NCBI RefSeq assembly: GCF_006439335.1
Contig: NZ_SAWY01000027.1
Span: forward strand, 62,001-126,000
Direction: 5' to 3'
Length of the DNA: 64,000 bases
Origin: Litorilituus lipolyticus
GTDB taxonomy: Bacteria; Pseudomonadota; Gammaproteobacteria; Enterobacterales; Alteromonadaceae
The notes beneath the pieces were generated by a model. It worked only from the letters and a program-made list of their open reading frames with translations, did no database searches and was not told the DNA's origin. The position numbers and the translations under genes were made by a program. Of this stretch, positions 27,051-37,930 are shown one piece after another (positions within the stretch are counted from its first letter, which is position 1; every line of letters begins with the position of its first letter).

Positions 27051-28721
27051 ATGTCGGATACTGAAAGCCGCCCAACAAATTTTATTCGTCAAATCATTGA
27101 TGCCGATTTAGCTAGTGGCAAACATACAAGTGTGCAAACGCGTTTTCCTCCTGAGCCAAATGGTTATTTACACATTGGTCATGCAAAAGCTATTTGTTTG
27201 AATTTTGGTATAGCTCAAGACTATAACGGACTTTGCAATCTGCGATTTGATGATACTAACCCAGAAAAAGAAGATATTGATTACGTAAATGCCATTCAAA
27301 AAGATGTTCAATGGCTAGGTTTTGAGTGGGCTGGCGATATCCATTATTCTTCAGATTATTTTGAACAGTTACATGGATATGCAGTTGAGCTGATTGAAAA
27401 AGGCCTTGCTTATGTTTGTTTCTTAAATGCTGATGAAACCCGTGAATATCGTGGCACTTTAAATAAACCCGGCAAAAATAGCCCTTATCGTGATACCAGT
27501 GTTGAAGAAAACTTAGCTCTTTTTGAAAAAATGAAAAATGGTGAGTTTGAAGAAGGGATTTGTGCTCTTAGAGCTAAGATAGACATGAGCTCTAGCTTTA
27601 TGTGTATGCGAGATCCTATTATTTATCGTGTTAGATTTGCTCATCATCATCAAACAGGTGATAAGTGGTGTATCTATCCAATGTATGATTTTACTCACTG
27701 TTTATCTGATGCAATTGAAAAGATCACTCATTCAATATGTACTCTAGAATTTCAAGATAATCGTCGTTTATATGATTGGGTCATAGAAAACGTATCGGTG
27801 CCAGCCGTTCCACGTCAATATGAGTTTTCTCGTTTAAACCTTGAATATACTTTAATGAGTAAAAGGAAACTTAATACGCTGGTAGAAGAAAACCTTGTTA
27901 ATGGATGGGACGATCCAAGAATGCCAACTATTGCTGCGTTTCGTCGTCGCGGCTATACACCAAGTTCTTTGCGTGAGTTTGCTAAGCGAATCGGTGTGAC
28001 TAAAATGGATAACACTGTCGAAATGAGTGTACTTGAAGCATGTATTCGTGAAGATTTAAACGATAACGCACCTAGAGCAATGGCGGTTCTAGACCCTATT
28101 AAGTTAGTGATTGAAAATTACCCAGAAGGTAAAACAGAAGAGTTAACAGTAAAAAATCATCCAAGTGATGAAAGCCAAGGCTCGCGCATTGTGCCCTTTA
28201 GTTCAACGCTTTTAATTGAAGCTGAAGACTTTAAAGAAGAAGCAAACAAAAAATATAAGCGCTTAGTCTTAGGTAAAGCCGTACGTTTACGTGGAGCATA
28301 CGTGGTTACTGCGACTCGATGTGATAAGGATGAACAAGGTAATATTACAACAGTTTATTGTAATTACGATGCTGAAACGTTAGGTAAAAATCCTACAGAT
28401 GGTACAAAGCCAAAAGGAGTCATTCATTGGGTTGATGCCGAAAAATCACTTGATGCCACTGTGCGTTTGTATGACCGACTATTTACTGTGCCTAATCCTG
28501 CTGGGGCAGATGATTTTCATAGTGTAATCAACTCAGATTCGTTAATAACAATAGAAAATGCGAGAGTTGAGCCTGCTTTACAAAACGCTCAGCCAGAACA
28601 TGCGTACCAATTTGAAAGACAAGGTTATTTTTGTTTAGATAATGCTATAGAAAAACAGGGTAAACTAGTTTTCAACCGAACTGTTGGTCTGCGTGATACT
28701 TGGGCGAAAATATCGGGCTAA
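27051..28721 (+). CDS. glnS: Glutaminyl-tRNA synthetase
   Basis: Class I aminoacyl-tRNA synthetase charging tRNA-Gln. The HIGH motif is in [16 protein letters not shown] and the KMSKS equivalent is YTLMSKRKL. Other GlnRS blocks are present: [34 protein letters not shown]. At 556 aa it is the family size, with the C-terminal anticodon-binding beta barrels complete. Single gene with its own terminator. Confidence 0.97.
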   Translation: MSDTESRPTNFIRQIIDADLASGKHTSVQTRFPPEPNGYLHIGHAKAICLNFGIAQDYNGLCNLRFDDTNPEKEDIDYVNAIQKDVQWLGFEWAGDIHYSSDYFEQLHGYAVELIEKGLAYVCFLNADETREYRGTLNKPGKNSPYRDTSVEENLALFEKMKNGEFEEGICALRAKIDMSSSFMCMRDPIIYRVRFAHHHQTGDKWCIYPMYDFTHCLSDAIEKITHSICTLEFQDNRRLYDWVIENVSVPAVPRQYEFSRLNLEYTLMSKRKLNTLVEENLVNGWDDPRMPTIAAFRRRGYTPSSLREFAKRIGVTKMDNTVEMSVLEACIREDLNDNAPRAMAVLDPIKLVIENYPEGKTEELTVKNHPSDESQGSRIVPFSSTLLIEAEDFKEEANKKYKRLVLGKAVRLRGAYVVTATRCDKDEQGNITTVYCNYDAETLGKNPTDGTKPKGVIHWVDAEKSLDATVRLYDRLFTVPNPAGADDFHSVINSDSLITIENARVEPALQNAQPEHAYQFERQGYFCLDNAIEKQGKLVFNRTVGLRDTWAKISG

Positions 28722-28748
28722 CTTGAGTAAACTGGTATCTGTTGTCAT

Positions 28749-28788
28749 AAAAACCTGTAGCTATTTCTTTTAGTTACAGGTTTTTTTT
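28749..28788 (+). terminator. Terminator after glnS
   Basis: Stem AAAAACCTGTA / TACAGGTTTTT with an AT-rich loop, followed by eight T, 27 bp past the glnS stop. Confidence 0.85.
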
Positions 28789-28856
28789 GTGTTGTATTTT
28801 TATTAATATATTGACGACACTATTAAATATAATTGCTTTACACCGAAGGAAGAACA

Positions 28857-30413
28857 ATGATGCACCAAAAGCGATACATTGTGGGAAAAGTAACAAAACT
28901 TCAGTTTGCTATGATTGGTTTAATGCTTTTGTTAAGCCCATTAACTCTGATTGCAAAAGAAGAAAACTCAGAAGGATATGTGGCTAGCACTACTAAAGAT
29001 ATTCGGGTACCTATAGATGAATTAGAGCTTGCCTTATTACCTTTATTTAAGCATGAAATGGAAGCTGAGGTTCAAGCTTGGCTAACGGTGTTAAAAAATA
29101 AAGCAACCATCTTAAGTGAAGCTGAAATTTTAGTTAGTCAAAAGCAACATGGTGTTGAGGTTTTAACAAACCTCGCTGACTCTAGTTCCGAAGTTGTAGA
29201 AATCAATGAATCAACTGATAAAAAGGCAAGTGATGATGTTCAAGAGGTTGAGCAAGAAGTACAAGAAGATTTAGCTCATTTAGAAGAACTTTCACAAAAG
29301 CTTGATAATCAAAATGCTGAAAAAGCCGTAGCTTCCTTGGAGGCAAAGCAAAATAACTTATCTGCACTTTCTGAGCAGGCTTCAATATTTGCAGTAAAAC
29401 TACAAGAACGAAGAAAAAAGCTGATAGCTAGTTTAACCCAACTTCGTGAAGAGAAAAATGCTGTTTTAGAACGCTTTAATGTCGTGCTATCTCATTGGGA
29501 AGCAAAAGGCGGTGATGTAAAGGAATTAAAATTATATGCAGATGCACTTGATACTACCAATGTCGATTTATCTGACGGTAATGCGACATGGTTAACGTTT
29601 AAAGGTTGGCTTAACTCTAAAGAGGGCGGTTTACTGTGGTTAGCAAATCTAATTAAATTTTGTATCGCAATTTTTATTGTTTATTTAATTTCTATGTTTA
29701 TTGGTGCAATCACTGATGCAGCCTTAAATCGAAATAAAAAAATATCCTTTCTACTTAAAAACTTTATTCAAGTCATGGTTAGACGCATTATTTTGTCAAT
29801 AGGCTTTATTGTTTCTTTAACTATCATAGGGGTCAATGTAGCACCTGTTTTAGCATTGATAGGTGCAGCAGGTTTAGTTATCGGCTTAGCATTACAAAGT
29901 ACATTGAGTAATTTCGCTAGCGGTATGTTAATACTTATTTATAGACCTTTTGATGTTGGTGAAGTGATTGAAATTGATGGTGTTGTTGGTACGGTTGACT
30001 CCATGACATTATTATCTACCGCAATTAAAACGTTTGATAATCAACACTTAATTCTACCAAACAACAATGTTTGGGGGACAACTATTATCAACGTGACAGG
30101 GAGTGAAACACGTCGTGTGGATTTAGTTTTTGGAATCGGATATAGCGATGACTTATCAAAAGCTCAAAATATTCTTGAACAAATCGTACAGCAACATTCA
30201 AAAGTACTAGATTCACCCGAGGCAATAATAAAAGTTCATGAATTAGCAGACTCATCTGTTAATTTTGTATGTCGTCCGTGGGTAAAAACGGTTGATTATT
30301 GGGATGTTTATTGGGATATTACGCGAGAAGTAAAAGAGCAATTTGATAAGCAAGGCGTTAGTATTCCTTTTCCTCAACAGGATGTACATTTACATCACAT
30401 TAAGGCTGATTAG
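28857..30413 (+). CDS. MscS-family mechanosensitive channel
   Basis: About 518 residues. Start ATG 28857 has GAAGGAAG upstream; an in-frame TTG at 28833 is less likely. A signal-like segment (FAMIGLMLLLSPLTLIA) is followed by a long coiled-coil region (~60-230, rich in E, Q and K), then three membrane helices. The pore helix PVLALIGAAGLVIGLALQST and SNFASGMLILIYRPFDVGE are diagnostic for MscS, and the cytoplasmic vestibule domain follows (VGTVDSMTLLSTAIKT, LPNNNVWGTTI). It releases turgor under osmotic downshock. The periplasmic coiled coil resembles the larger MscS relatives. Confidence 0.92.
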   Translation: MMHQKRYIVGKVTKLQFAMIGLMLLLSPLTLIAKEENSEGYVASTTKDIRVPIDELELALLPLFKHEMEAEVQAWLTVLKNKATILSEAEILVSQKQHGVEVLTNLADSSSEVVEINESTDKKASDDVQEVEQEVQEDLAHLEELSQKLDNQNAEKAVASLEAKQNNLSALSEQASIFAVKLQERRKKLIASLTQLREEKNAVLERFNVVLSHWEAKGGDVKELKLYADALDTTNVDLSDGNATWLTFKGWLNSKEGGLLWLANLIKFCIAIFIVYLISMFIGAITDAALNRNKKISFLLKNFIQVMVRRIILSIGFIVSLTIIGVNVAPVLALIGAAGLVIGLALQSTLSNFASGMLILIYRPFDVGEVIEIDGVVGTVDSMTLLSTAIKTFDNQHLILPNNNVWGTTIINVTGSETRRVDLVFGIGYSDDLSKAQNILEQIVQQHSKVLDSPEAIIKVHELADSSVNFVCRPWVKTVDYWDVYWDITREVKEQFDKQGVSIPFPQQDVHLHHIKAD

Positions 30414-30421
30414 ATAGTTAG

Positions 30422-31276
30422 ATGCAAGTACACTTCTTAAAACTGATTATCATAATGGTATTTCTGACGATGTGTTGTTATTCGGTTGTCGCCGACGATG
30501 GTAGCAATTCAGAAATTGAAGTGGTTCATTATGCCTATGCTAACTATTTGGGAAGTGGTATATATCGTACCACGGGGCAAGACGCGAGTATCATTAACTT
30601 ACCCTTTGCTTATGACATTGATACCGTCGGTAAAACGACCTATGGTTTAAGGTTACCACTTTCACTGGGCTTTTTTGATTTTGAGATTGCTGATATTCCA
30701 GAGCTTGATTTACCCTCAGAAGTTGGCACTGCTACTTTTACTCCTGGGGTTGCTTTGAGTTATCAGTACTCAGATAATCTCGCGATAGAAACATATTTAG
30801 ATTACGGTTACGCTAAAAACTTTACCAGCGGTTATAATGTCAGTATTCATTCTGCAGGTATCTCTTCTTTATATCACTTTGATTACCAAGAGCTTGATAC
30901 AATTTGGGCCACTAGACTTTACTACGCTGCTTATCAAGGAAATGGCTACAGTGCCCAAGATTCTTACGCGGCTCTACAGGTTGGTTTAGATGCGGGCTTG
31001 CCGTTAAAATATCAAATATTTAGCTATCCTTTTCAGCCGCGATTATTTGCTACGGCTTTTTGGTATTTTAATGATGTAGAATTTAACTCGCAAAAATCAA
31101 TACTAAATTCTGAGGTAAGTAATGTTACTTTGTCTAACTCGGTTGAATTTGGTTTAACATTTAAATTTGACAGAGTGATTGGCTATTCTTGGGCAGGTTT
31201 TGATAGGCTAGGACTTAGCTATCGATTTAGTGATGACTTTAGTGCATTTCGACTTTTATTTTCATTTCCTATTTAA
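30422..31276 (+). CDS. Putative outer membrane beta-barrel protein
   Basis: 284 residues with a signal peptide (LLKLIIIMVFLTMCCYSVVA-like stretch at the start) and alternating hydrophobic/polar strands throughout, ending SAFRLLFSFPI with a near-terminal aromatic. The layout suggests a 10-12 strand barrel, possibly of the solitary autotransporter beta-barrel type; the family call is uncertain. It starts 8 bp after the mscS-like gene and may be co-transcribed. No strong ribosome site is visible. Confidence 0.6.
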   Translation: MQVHFLKLIIIMVFLTMCCYSVVADDGSNSEIEVVHYAYANYLGSGIYRTTGQDASIINLPFAYDIDTVGKTTYGLRLPLSLGFFDFEIADIPELDLPSEVGTATFTPGVALSYQYSDNLAIETYLDYGYAKNFTSGYNVSIHSAGISSLYHFDYQELDTIWATRLYYAAYQGNGYSAQDSYAALQVGLDAGLPLKYQIFSYPFQPRLFATAFWYFNDVEFNSQKSILNSEVSNVTLSNSVEFGLTFKFDRVIGYSWAGFDRLGLSYRFSDDFSAFRLLFSFPI

Positions 31277-31392
31277 TATGTTTAATTTTTATTTGCTGCT
31301 AGAAAGGCACCCTTGTAGAATTGCATCAACAAATAATTGAGTTAATTTAATATTATTTGAAAATAAATTTAAAAAAATCAAAAGGAATTAAA

Positions 31393-31833
31393 ATGAAAAA
31401 ATTTTCACTTATTACAGCGTTATTAATCAGTGTTCTTAGTTTAAACAGTTATGCTCGTGATGATATTGCAAAATACTCCGTACCAGACTTACTCAAGACG
31501 ACTAAAGCACAAGATGCTTTGTTAGATGTGCCATTATTTTTTGCCAGTCAAGCGCATAAAGAAGTTGAAAAAACTTATGGTGAAGTCTCAACGAACAAAA
31601 AAACTAATGCGTTTATGAAGTCTGATGAAGAAGCTTGTCAGTGGGCGATGTTAAGTGCACTTAAAGCATTACAAGAGCGCGCTATACGTGAAAATATGGA
31701 TGCAGTTGTTAATATTAAATCTAACTATAAAAAGCGTAAATTTGTCAGTGAAACACAGTTTGAATGTGGAGCAGGTGCCGTAATGGCAGGGGTAGCGTTA
31801 AAAGGTACGCTAGTTAAATTTAAAAGTGAGTAA
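31393..31833 (+). CDS. Small periplasmic protein of unknown function
   Basis: 146 residues with signal peptide (KKFSLITALLISVLSLNSYA). Start ATG 31393 follows AAAGGA at good spacing; an in-frame TTG at 31357 would add 12 lysine-rich residues before the signal. The body has two Cys (EEACQWAM, QFECGAGAVMAG) and ends in a small-residue strand (AGVALKGTLVKF). Similar proteins in Shewanella and Colwellia are often mislabelled excinuclease ATPase subunit; nothing in the sequence supports a nuclease or ATPase. Confidence 0.7.
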   Translation: MKKFSLITALLISVLSLNSYARDDIAKYSVPDLLKTTKAQDALLDVPLFFASQAHKEVEKTYGEVSTNKKTNAFMKSDEEACQWAMLSALKALQERAIRENMDAVVNIKSNYKKRKFVSETQFECGAGAVMAGVALKGTLVKFKSE

Positions 31834-31871
31834 AAAATACTAAACACAGTCGTTTAGATATTAGCGCTCAA

Positions 31872-31899
31872 AAAAAAGAGGCTTTAAAGCCTCTTTTTT
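31872..31899. terminator. Bidirectional terminator between the convergent 31393 gene and ilvH
   Basis: Perfect palindrome AAAAAAGAGGCTTT / AAAGCCTCTTTTTT between two convergent genes; T runs on both strands. Confidence 0.9.
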
Positions 31900-31915
31900 G
31901 ATCTTATTTTTCAGA

Positions 31916-32413
31916 CTAAATACGTAAGGCTTTTTCACCTCGTGCAATACCAACACAGCCTGAACGTACTGATTCAATGATCTCTGTTTCATTTCTCAAT
32001 GTATCGATAAAGGCGTTTAATTTGTCTGCATCCCCTGTTAATTGGATGGTATAGATTTGTTTTCCTATATCAACGATAGCACCTCTGAAAATATCAGTAA
32101 TTCGTTTTACTTCTGTGCGTGACTTATCACTTAATGCGACCACTTTTACGAGTAATAATTCTCGCTCTAAGTGCTTTCTGTCAGTTATGTCTGTGATTTT
32201 AATTACATCGATGAGCTTGTTCACTTGCTTAACAATTTGCTCTAATATTTTATCATCACCCTTTGTTGCGATAGTCATACGAGATAAGCTAGCATCTTCG
32301 GTTGGCGCCACTGTCAGGCTTTCGATATTAAAAGCGCGTTGAGAAAATAAACCTACAATACGAGAAAGTGAACCAGGCTCGTTTTCCATTAATATTGCTA
32401 ATATACGTCGCAT
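31916..32413 (-). CDS. ilvH: Acetolactate synthase small (regulatory) subunit
   Basis: Regulatory subunit of acetohydroxyacid synthase III, giving valine feedback control of the first step of branched-chain amino acid synthesis. An ACT domain is at the N-terminus (RRILAILMENEPGSLSRIVGLFSQRAFNIESLTV), then the C-terminal ACT-like domain. ATG 32413 overlaps the ilvI stop by one base (TAATG), which implies translational coupling; the in-frame start nine codons upstream is not needed. Ends at a shared bidirectional terminator. Confidence 0.95.
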   Translation of the reverse strand: MRRILAILMENEPGSLSRIVGLFSQRAFNIESLTVAPTEDASLSRMTIATKGDDKILEQIVKQVNKLIDVIKITDITDRKHLERELLLVKVVALSDKSRTEVKRITDIFRGAIVDIGKQIYTIQLTGDADKLNAFIDTLRNETEIIESVRSGCVGIARGEKALRI

Positions 32414-34140
32414 TATGCTTTTACTCCTTTTGATAACCACATTTCGTCGATAGCACCTGTACGAATATGCATAGGGTAAACATGCTCTTTTTCATCGACT
32501 AATACATCAACAAACACTAAACGGTTTTTAATACTAAATGCTTCTTCAAGTTTACTATCAAGCTCAGATAACGTGTTGATTTTTATCCCAACATGACCGT
32601 AAGATTCTGCTAATTTTGTGAAGTCTGGTAAGGACTCCATGTAAGACGAGGAGTGTCTACCGCCATAAACCATATCTTGCCACTGCCTTACCATACCAAG
32701 TGAGCGATTATTTAAGGCAACAATGACAACCGGAAGGTTGTATTGCATACAGGTAGATAACTCTTGAATATTCATTTGGATTGAACCATCGCCTGTTATA
32801 CAAATAACGTGTTTATCTGGAAAAGCTAATTTCACCCCCATTGCGGCAGGTAAACCAAAGCCCATAGTGCCGGCACCACCAGAATTAATCCACTGGCGAG
32901 GTTTTTCAAACGGATAATATTGCGCAGCAAACATTTGATGCTGTCCAACGTCTGAAGCAACATATGCTTCACCATTGGTAATCTTATACATAGCTTCAAC
33001 GACTCGTTGAGGTTTTATTTTTTCATTTTCATCTTGCTTATAGCTAATACTTTTCATATTGCGCCATAAGTTAATTTGTTGCCACCAAGGTGCTAGTACT
33101 TCTTCGTCTGGAGTAAAGTCAGTTGCAGCTAGTTCATCAAGTATTTGCTGAATGACTACATCTACTAGGCCAACAACAGGAACATGGGCGTTAATGGTTT
33201 TAGATATTGACGTTGGATCTATGTCTACGTGAATAATTGTGGCATTAGGGCAAAACTTTTCAACATTGTTAGTTACTCTATCATCGAATCGAGCGCCTAA
33301 TGCAAGGATCACATCAGCATTAGCCATGGCTTTGTTTGCTTCTAAACTACCATGCATACCTAGCATACCAATAAAGTTCTCATGCGTACCTGAAATCCCG
33401 CCTAAGCCCATTAATGTATTGGTTACTGGTGCCTTTAAAGTTTCAACCAGCTCTGTAAGTAGGTGGGAAGCATCTGATAATACAATACCACCTCCAGAGT
33501 AGATCACTAAACGCTGTGCAGATTTGATAGTGCTTACTGCTTTTCTTATTTGCTTAGGGTGCCCCTTTACATTTGGGTTATAAGAGCGCATTTTCACATC
33601 AGTGTTGATATTAAAAGTTCCTTTATTTTGAGGAATTAAAATATCTTTTGGAAGTTCAACCACAACAGGGCCAGGTCTTCCTGTACTAGCTATATAGAAT
33701 GCCTTTGCAATGGCATCAGGAATATCAGCAAGGCTACGACAGTTAAAACTATGTTTAATAATAGGACGAGTACAACCAACAATATCTGTTTCCTGAAAGG
33801 CATCATTACCAATAAGAGAAGTCGCTACTTGCCCTGATAAAACAACCATCGGAATTGAATCCATATAAGCTGTAGCTATTCCAGTTACACAGTTTGTTGC
33901 CCCAGGCCCTGAGGTAGCTAATACAACTCCCACTTCACCTGTTGCTCTTGCATAGCCGTCGGCCATGTGAGTTGCGGCTTGCTCGTGTCGAACTAAGATG
34001 TGTTCAATTTCATCTTGCTGAAAAATAGCGTCGTAAATATCTAATACGGAGCCGCCGGGATAGCCAAATATATATTTTACATTAAGTGCAGAAAGAGATT
34101 TTACTACCATCTCTGCACCGGTAAAAAGTTCTGTTGTCAT
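32413..34140 (-). CDS. ilvI: Acetolactate synthase large (catalytic) subunit
   Basis: ThDP-dependent catalytic subunit joining pyruvate with pyruvate or 2-ketobutyrate. [15 protein letters not shown], catalytic Glu in [20 protein letters not shown], and the ThDP/Mg motif [15 protein letters not shown] with [11 protein letters not shown] are present. ATG 34140 ([13 protein letters not shown]) is preferred to ATG 34158, since AAGGTGAT lies 5-10 nt upstream and the length (575 aa) then matches E. coli IlvI. It is preceded by a leader peptide and attenuator, so expression should respond to charged tRNA-Val and tRNA-Leu. Confidence 0.95.
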   Translation of the reverse strand: MTTELFTGAEMVVKSLSALNVKYIFGYPGGSVLDIYDAIFQQDEIEHILVRHEQAATHMADGYARATGEVGVVLATSGPGATNCVTGIATAYMDSIPMVVLSGQVATSLIGNDAFQETDIVGCTRPIIKHSFNCRSLADIPDAIAKAFYIASTGRPGPVVVELPKDILIPQNKGTFNINTDVKMRSYNPNVKGHPKQIRKAVSTIKSAQRLVIYSGGGIVLSDASHLLTELVETLKAPVTNTLMGLGGISGTHENFIGMLGMHGSLEANKAMANADVILALGARFDDRVTNNVEKFCPNATIIHVDIDPTSISKTINAHVPVVGLVDVVIQQILDELAATDFTPDEEVLAPWWQQINLWRNMKSISYKQDENEKIKPQRVVEAMYKITNGEAYVASDVGQHQMFAAQYYPFEKPRQWINSGGAGTMGFGLPAAMGVKLAFPDKHVICITGDGSIQMNIQELSTCMQYNLPVVIVALNNRSLGMVRQWQDMVYGGRHSSSYMESLPDFTKLAESYGHVGIKINTLSELDSKLEEAFSIKNRLVFVDVLVDEKEHVYPMHIRTGAIDEMWLSKGVKA

Positions 34141-34200
34141 ATCATCACCTTGGTTCATGCCATAGCACCCAAAAAATTAATAAAGCTTTTCTTATGGTCA

Positions 34201-34231
34201 AAAAAAAACCCCGATCTTGATCAGAGCGGGG
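34201..34231 (-). terminator. Attenuator of the ilvIH operon
   Basis: On the minus strand CCCCG...CGGGG with an inner TCT/AGA stem, immediately followed by eight T, 61 bp before the ilvI start and 29 bp after the stop codon of a Val/Leu-rich leader ORF. This is the layout of a classical amino-acid biosynthesis attenuator. Confidence 0.85.
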
Positions 34232-34260
34232 TATTTTTATCGTTTGGTTTATTTGTTCTG

Positions 34261-34341
34261 TTAAACGTAACGAAGCCCCAGCAATGATTTGACAACCACT
34301 ACAACGTTGAGGACGACGAGTTTAAGACTTACGTTTAACAT
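34261..34341 (-). CDS. ilvIH leader peptide (attenuation)
   Basis: 26-codon ORF, too short for standard gene calling. The peptide contains nine Val and seven Leu, including a run of five consecutive Val codons (residues 13-17) and a Leu-Leu pair; no Ile. It begins MLNVSLKLVV and ends LLGLRYV. It lies directly upstream of the terminator hairpin and ilvI. Ribosome stalling at Val or Leu codons would allow an antiterminator and expression of ilvIH. No good Shine-Dalgarno is visible. Confidence 0.85.
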   Translation of the reverse strand: MLNVSLKLVVLNVVVVVKSLLGLRYV

Positions 34342-34635
34342 TTATTAATTTTTATAAAATTTAATACAAATAGATGGTGTTATTTTTAAGGCTTTAGCGG
34401 TATCTGTCAACCATTAAATACAATTTGTTTGAAATAACTAGTATTTTTGTTGGCGCAAAAGTCTTGACACTATAGAACGACTGAAATTTTAATGATTTTT
34501 TAATTTAAAAAAAGCAGTAAAGCTGTATTAGTTTTTAGATTTGCTTTATATTTATCTTAGATACATTAATTAACAGTTTATTTACTGTAACAAGAGTATG
34601 TTATAGATCTCTAATACCAATGATGGAAGGAAATT

Positions 34636-35214
34636 ATGAGCCAAGTAAAAACATTGATGATAATTGCAATATCGCTAATCATGTTAGGTTGTGCAACAAA
34701 CCAAGCTAAAGTGTCATTTGATCGCAACGCCGATATCGACACGATGAACTATAAAACTTTTGCTTGGCTAACCGAAGCGAAAATTATGGCTCCTCCAGCT
34801 GATTTTAATCCTGTAATGAAAGTACGTGTTGATGAAGCGATAGAACAAGCATTTATTGCAAAAGGTTATCAATTAGTTACTGATCCTGAAGAAGCTGATT
34901 TTACCATCTCATATACTGTTGGTAGCCGAGATAAAATCAAAGTGAATAGTTATCCTGCTACATATAACACTGGCTTTGGTTGGGGGCGTGGTTACTATGG
35001 TGGAAGAGGCTATTACGGTAGCGTGCATATGGGTACAGAAACTAGCGTAAGACAGTACACTGAAGGTAAGTTAGCAATAGATATTTATGATGTTAAATCA
35101 CGCCAACCTGCATGGCATGGCTGGGCAACTAAACGTTTGTCATCGAATGATACAGAACAGCCGGGCACAGCCATTAAAGAAGTTGTTGGCCAGGTGGTAG
35201 CACAGTTTTACTAA
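34636..35214 (+). CDS. DUF4136 family lipoprotein
   Basis: 192 residues with a lipoprotein signal (MIIAISLIMLGCATNQ, lipobox LGC at Cys19). The DUF4136 pattern follows: VSFDRNADIDTMNYKTFAWL, then a conserved FNPVMKVRVDEAIEQAFIAKGYQL and EEADFTISYTVG. A Gly/Tyr-rich stretch (GWGRGYYGGRGYYG) lies in the middle. It is anchored in the envelope; function is unknown. AGGAAATTATG gives the start, and a strong terminator follows. Confidence 0.88.
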   Translation: MSQVKTLMIIAISLIMLGCATNQAKVSFDRNADIDTMNYKTFAWLTEAKIMAPPADFNPVMKVRVDEAIEQAFIAKGYQLVTDPEEADFTISYTVGSRDKIKVNSYPATYNTGFGWGRGYYGGRGYYGSVHMGTETSVRQYTEGKLAIDIYDVKSRQPAWHGWATKRLSSNDTEQPGTAIKEVVGQVVAQFY

Positions 35215-35248
35215 GCGTTAACATATTTTTCAACGTAAACAATTATAT

Positions 35249-35273
35249 AAAAGCGGCATAGGCCGCTTTTTTT
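35249..35273 (+). terminator. Terminator after the DUF4136 gene
   Basis: Stem AAAAGCGGC / GCCGCTTTT with loop ATAG and a run of eight T. Confidence 0.88.
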
Positions 35274-35345
35274 TATTCATTTCTCGTATTTTTTATTATC
35301 TGAATTACACTTAGTATAAGTTTCACAACATATAAAAAAAATCAA

Positions 35346-36890
35346 ATGAGTGACTTTATTTTTCACGACGAAATTGAGACTGATGACAGTGCGCCTAAAA
35401 AAATTGATAAGTTTTGGCGGGTATTAGTCATTGATGATGATGAGTCTGTTCACCAAGTAACTAAACTTGTGTTAGCTGATACTGTTATTGAACATAGAAA
35501 GCTAGAAATTGTATCTGCTTATAGTAGTGAAGAGGCAAAACAAATTCTACAAAAAGATGATAGCTTTTGTATGGCTTTTGTTGATGTGGTGATGGAAACC
35601 GATCATGCAGGGTTAGAGTTGGTTGAATGGATTAGGAAGGAGCATAAAAACCAAGCAATTAGGCTTATTCTCAGAACTGGGCAAGCAGGAACTGCACCTG
35701 AAGCGAAGGTTATCAGAGATTTTGATATCAATGATTATAAAGAAAAAACCGACTTTACAGCGAATAAAATGATCACTACGGTTTACGCCAGTATTCGTGC
35801 TTATAGAGATATTATGACTATTCAGCGTAGTCTCGATGCCTTTAAGATATTAATCGAAGCTACTCATGATCTATTAAAAATTAACCAACTCAGACCTTTT
35901 GGCTCTGCAGCGTTGAATCACTTACTCGCTTTAATGAATGTAGACAGCTCTGCTTTATATATTGCACGTACGCAAATTGATTTCGCACAACAAGTGACTA
36001 GCTCAATAATTGCTTGTACGGGCAAATACGTATGTGAGAGCGACTCACTTGAGTCTTCTAATATTGACACAGAAGTTAAGAGCAAAATCCAACAAGTTTT
36101 TCATGATAAGTCGCATTTTAGTAATAACGAATGCTTTGTTGGTTATTATCAATCGGGTGTTAATTCAGCATCGGTACTATATATAGAGTTTGAGGATGAT
36201 AATGAACACTTTAAAGCCAGCTTAGCTGAGTTATTTGCGACAAATGTAGCTCTTATTCTCGAGAGTTTAACTAAGCAAAAAGAAATTGAGAAAACGCAAA
36301 AGGAATTACTATTTATTGTGAGTGAAGCCGTAGAGGCAAGAAGTAAAGAAACAGGAGCCCATGTTAAAAGAGTTGCACTGATCTGTGAGCTGATTGCGCG
36401 AAAACTTAATTTGAATGAAGATTATATTGACGCGTTACTTTTAGCTGCCCCCTTACACGACTTGGGTAAAATATCAGTGCCTGAAGCGATTTTGCATAAA
36501 CCTGACAGCTTGAATGAGCAGGAACGAGAGATAATGCAAACTCATGCGCAAATAGGAGGGGAAATACTTGATAAGTCTTCTGTTAGTGTCTCTAAGTTAG
36601 GTGCGAAGCTAGCTAAGTATCACCATGAAAATTGGGATGGTAGTGGTTACCCTGAAGGTCTCTCTGGTGAAAACATTCCACTTGAAGCCCGCATTATGGC
36701 GGTAGCAGATGTTTTTGATGCGCTAGGCTCTAAACGCTGCTATAAAAAAGTATGGGGTGATGAGCAGATCAGAGCTTATTTGCTCAGTGAAAAAAGCAAA
36801 AAATTTGATGCAGGCATTGTCGATATTGTCATCGATAACTTTGATGAGTTTTTAGCGATAAGAGAAAAGTTTCCAGATTCAACTTCGTAA
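35346..36890 (+). CDS. Response regulator with DUF3369 and HD-GYP c-di-GMP phosphodiesterase domain
   Basis: 514 residues. Receiver domain ([13 protein letters not shown]; phospho-acceptor Asp in [12 protein letters not shown]), then DUF3369 ([21 protein letters not shown] onward), then HD-GYP with metal-binding [16 protein letters not shown] and [16 protein letters not shown]. Such proteins hydrolyse c-di-GMP to GMP under phosphorylation control. The signature residues look intact. No kinase gene is adjacent. It opposes the diguanylate cyclase at 25 kb. Confidence 0.92.
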   Translation: MSDFIFHDEIETDDSAPKKIDKFWRVLVIDDDESVHQVTKLVLADTVIEHRKLEIVSAYSSEEAKQILQKDDSFCMAFVDVVMETDHAGLELVEWIRKEHKNQAIRLILRTGQAGTAPEAKVIRDFDINDYKEKTDFTANKMITTVYASIRAYRDIMTIQRSLDAFKILIEATHDLLKINQLRPFGSAALNHLLALMNVDSSALYIARTQIDFAQQVTSSIIACTGKYVCESDSLESSNIDTEVKSKIQQVFHDKSHFSNNECFVGYYQSGVNSASVLYIEFEDDNEHFKASLAELFATNVALILESLTKQKEIEKTQKELLFIVSEAVEARSKETGAHVKRVALICELIARKLNLNEDYIDALLLAAPLHDLGKISVPEAILHKPDSLNEQEREIMQTHAQIGGEILDKSSVSVSKLGAKLAKYHHENWDGSGYPEGLSGENIPLEARIMAVADVFDALGSKRCYKKVWGDEQIRAYLLSEKSKKFDAGIVDIVIDNFDEFLAIREKFPDSTS

Positions 36891-36976
36891 TTATATTAAG
36901 CAGGGCTTTGTAATAACTGTATTCAAATAGATAATAAGCTATAACTATGATTGTATAGCTTGGAAGTAATAATATT

Positions 36977-37726
36977 CTAAAATTTCCATTTATTGATTAA
37001 CTTACTCAACTCTCCTGAGGACTTTAATGTAGAAAATGCTTCTTGGTATTGTTTTATTAAAGCAGGATCACTATTTTTATTAATGGCGATACTTAATGGG
37101 GTATTTAACTGCTGAACTTCGGTAATTTTTTCAAATTTATTGCAATCTATAGCAAAACGTAAACAGGTTTCTTTTATGGTTTGCTCATTTTCAATAAAAT
37201 AGTCAATTCTGTTAAGTAACACCATCTGCATGCGTTGATTAGGGTACACGACAGGGTATAAATCAATGTTAGGTAATTGGGAGACATAGGCATATTCATT
37301 GGAGCCTCGGTAGGTCGCAAAAGATGTATGTTTAAAATTATTCGATAAGGCCAATTGATGGGTGTTACGCTCTTTTAATCCCCAAATAAAGTACCTTTCT
37401 ACTAAAATGTCACCAATCCAATGAAATAAAGGCTCTCGTTTAATGGTTCTAGAAATCGAGTATATAAAGACATTCTTTTTTGTTAAAGCATTATCATAAG
37501 CTCTTGCCCAAGGCATGATATGAACTCTTGGTGTGTCTTTTGTTCTATTGAAAAGGGCTAATATAATTTCAGTAGGAAGGCTTTCAGGTAGGGCGTCTGA
37601 TTGTCTAAGTTTACAAGGTTGGTTGCACTCTGTTACAACCGTAAGTTCTCGCGCATTGAGCGAATTAATACTTAGTAAAAGTATACAAATAGATAAAAAA
37701 TAAGAACGTGCAATCATTAAATACAA
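36977..37726 (-). CDS. Periplasmic substrate-binding protein, family 3-like (orphan)
   Basis: 249 residues with signal peptide (SYFLSICILLLSINSLNA) and a pattern of distant family 3 binding proteins common in Alteromonadales (ELTVVTE...PTEIILALFNR, IMPWARAYDNALTKKNVFIYSISRT, QRMQMVLLNRIDYFI). No transporter genes are adjacent. Ligand unknown. A second such orphan lies at 12 kb. Confidence 0.75.
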   Translation of the reverse strand: MYLMIARSYFLSICILLLSINSLNARELTVVTECNQPCKLRQSDALPESLPTEIILALFNRTKDTPRVHIMPWARAYDNALTKKNVFIYSISRTIKREPLFHWIGDILVERYFIWGLKERNTHQLALSNNFKHTSFATYRGSNEYAYVSQLPNIDLYPVVYPNQRMQMVLLNRIDYFIENEQTIKETCLRFAIDCNKFEKITEVQQLNTPLSIAINKNSDPALIKQYQEAFSTLKSSGELSKLINKWKF

Positions 37727-37882
37727 CTATGCTCAATACAGCTAGAACCATCATAAAACAATCGTTGCAATATATTCAAGGAAAGTTACTTAATGAAAAT
37801 GCACTGATGAATAAAGTGTTATCGCAATGACGAAATATCAATAAAGGCTATCGAGCGAAATAATGTTGTTTTAGTAACATAA

Positions 37883-37913
37883 AAAGGCGAGCACTTGTTT
37901 TGTGCTCGCTTTA
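37883..37913 (-). terminator. Terminator of the MacAB-like operon
   Basis: Stem GGCGAGCAC / GTGCTCGCT with loop TTGTTTT and a T run on the minus strand, just after the last permease gene. Confidence 0.85.
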
Positions 37914-37930
37914 GTTTGTTCATATTAAAA

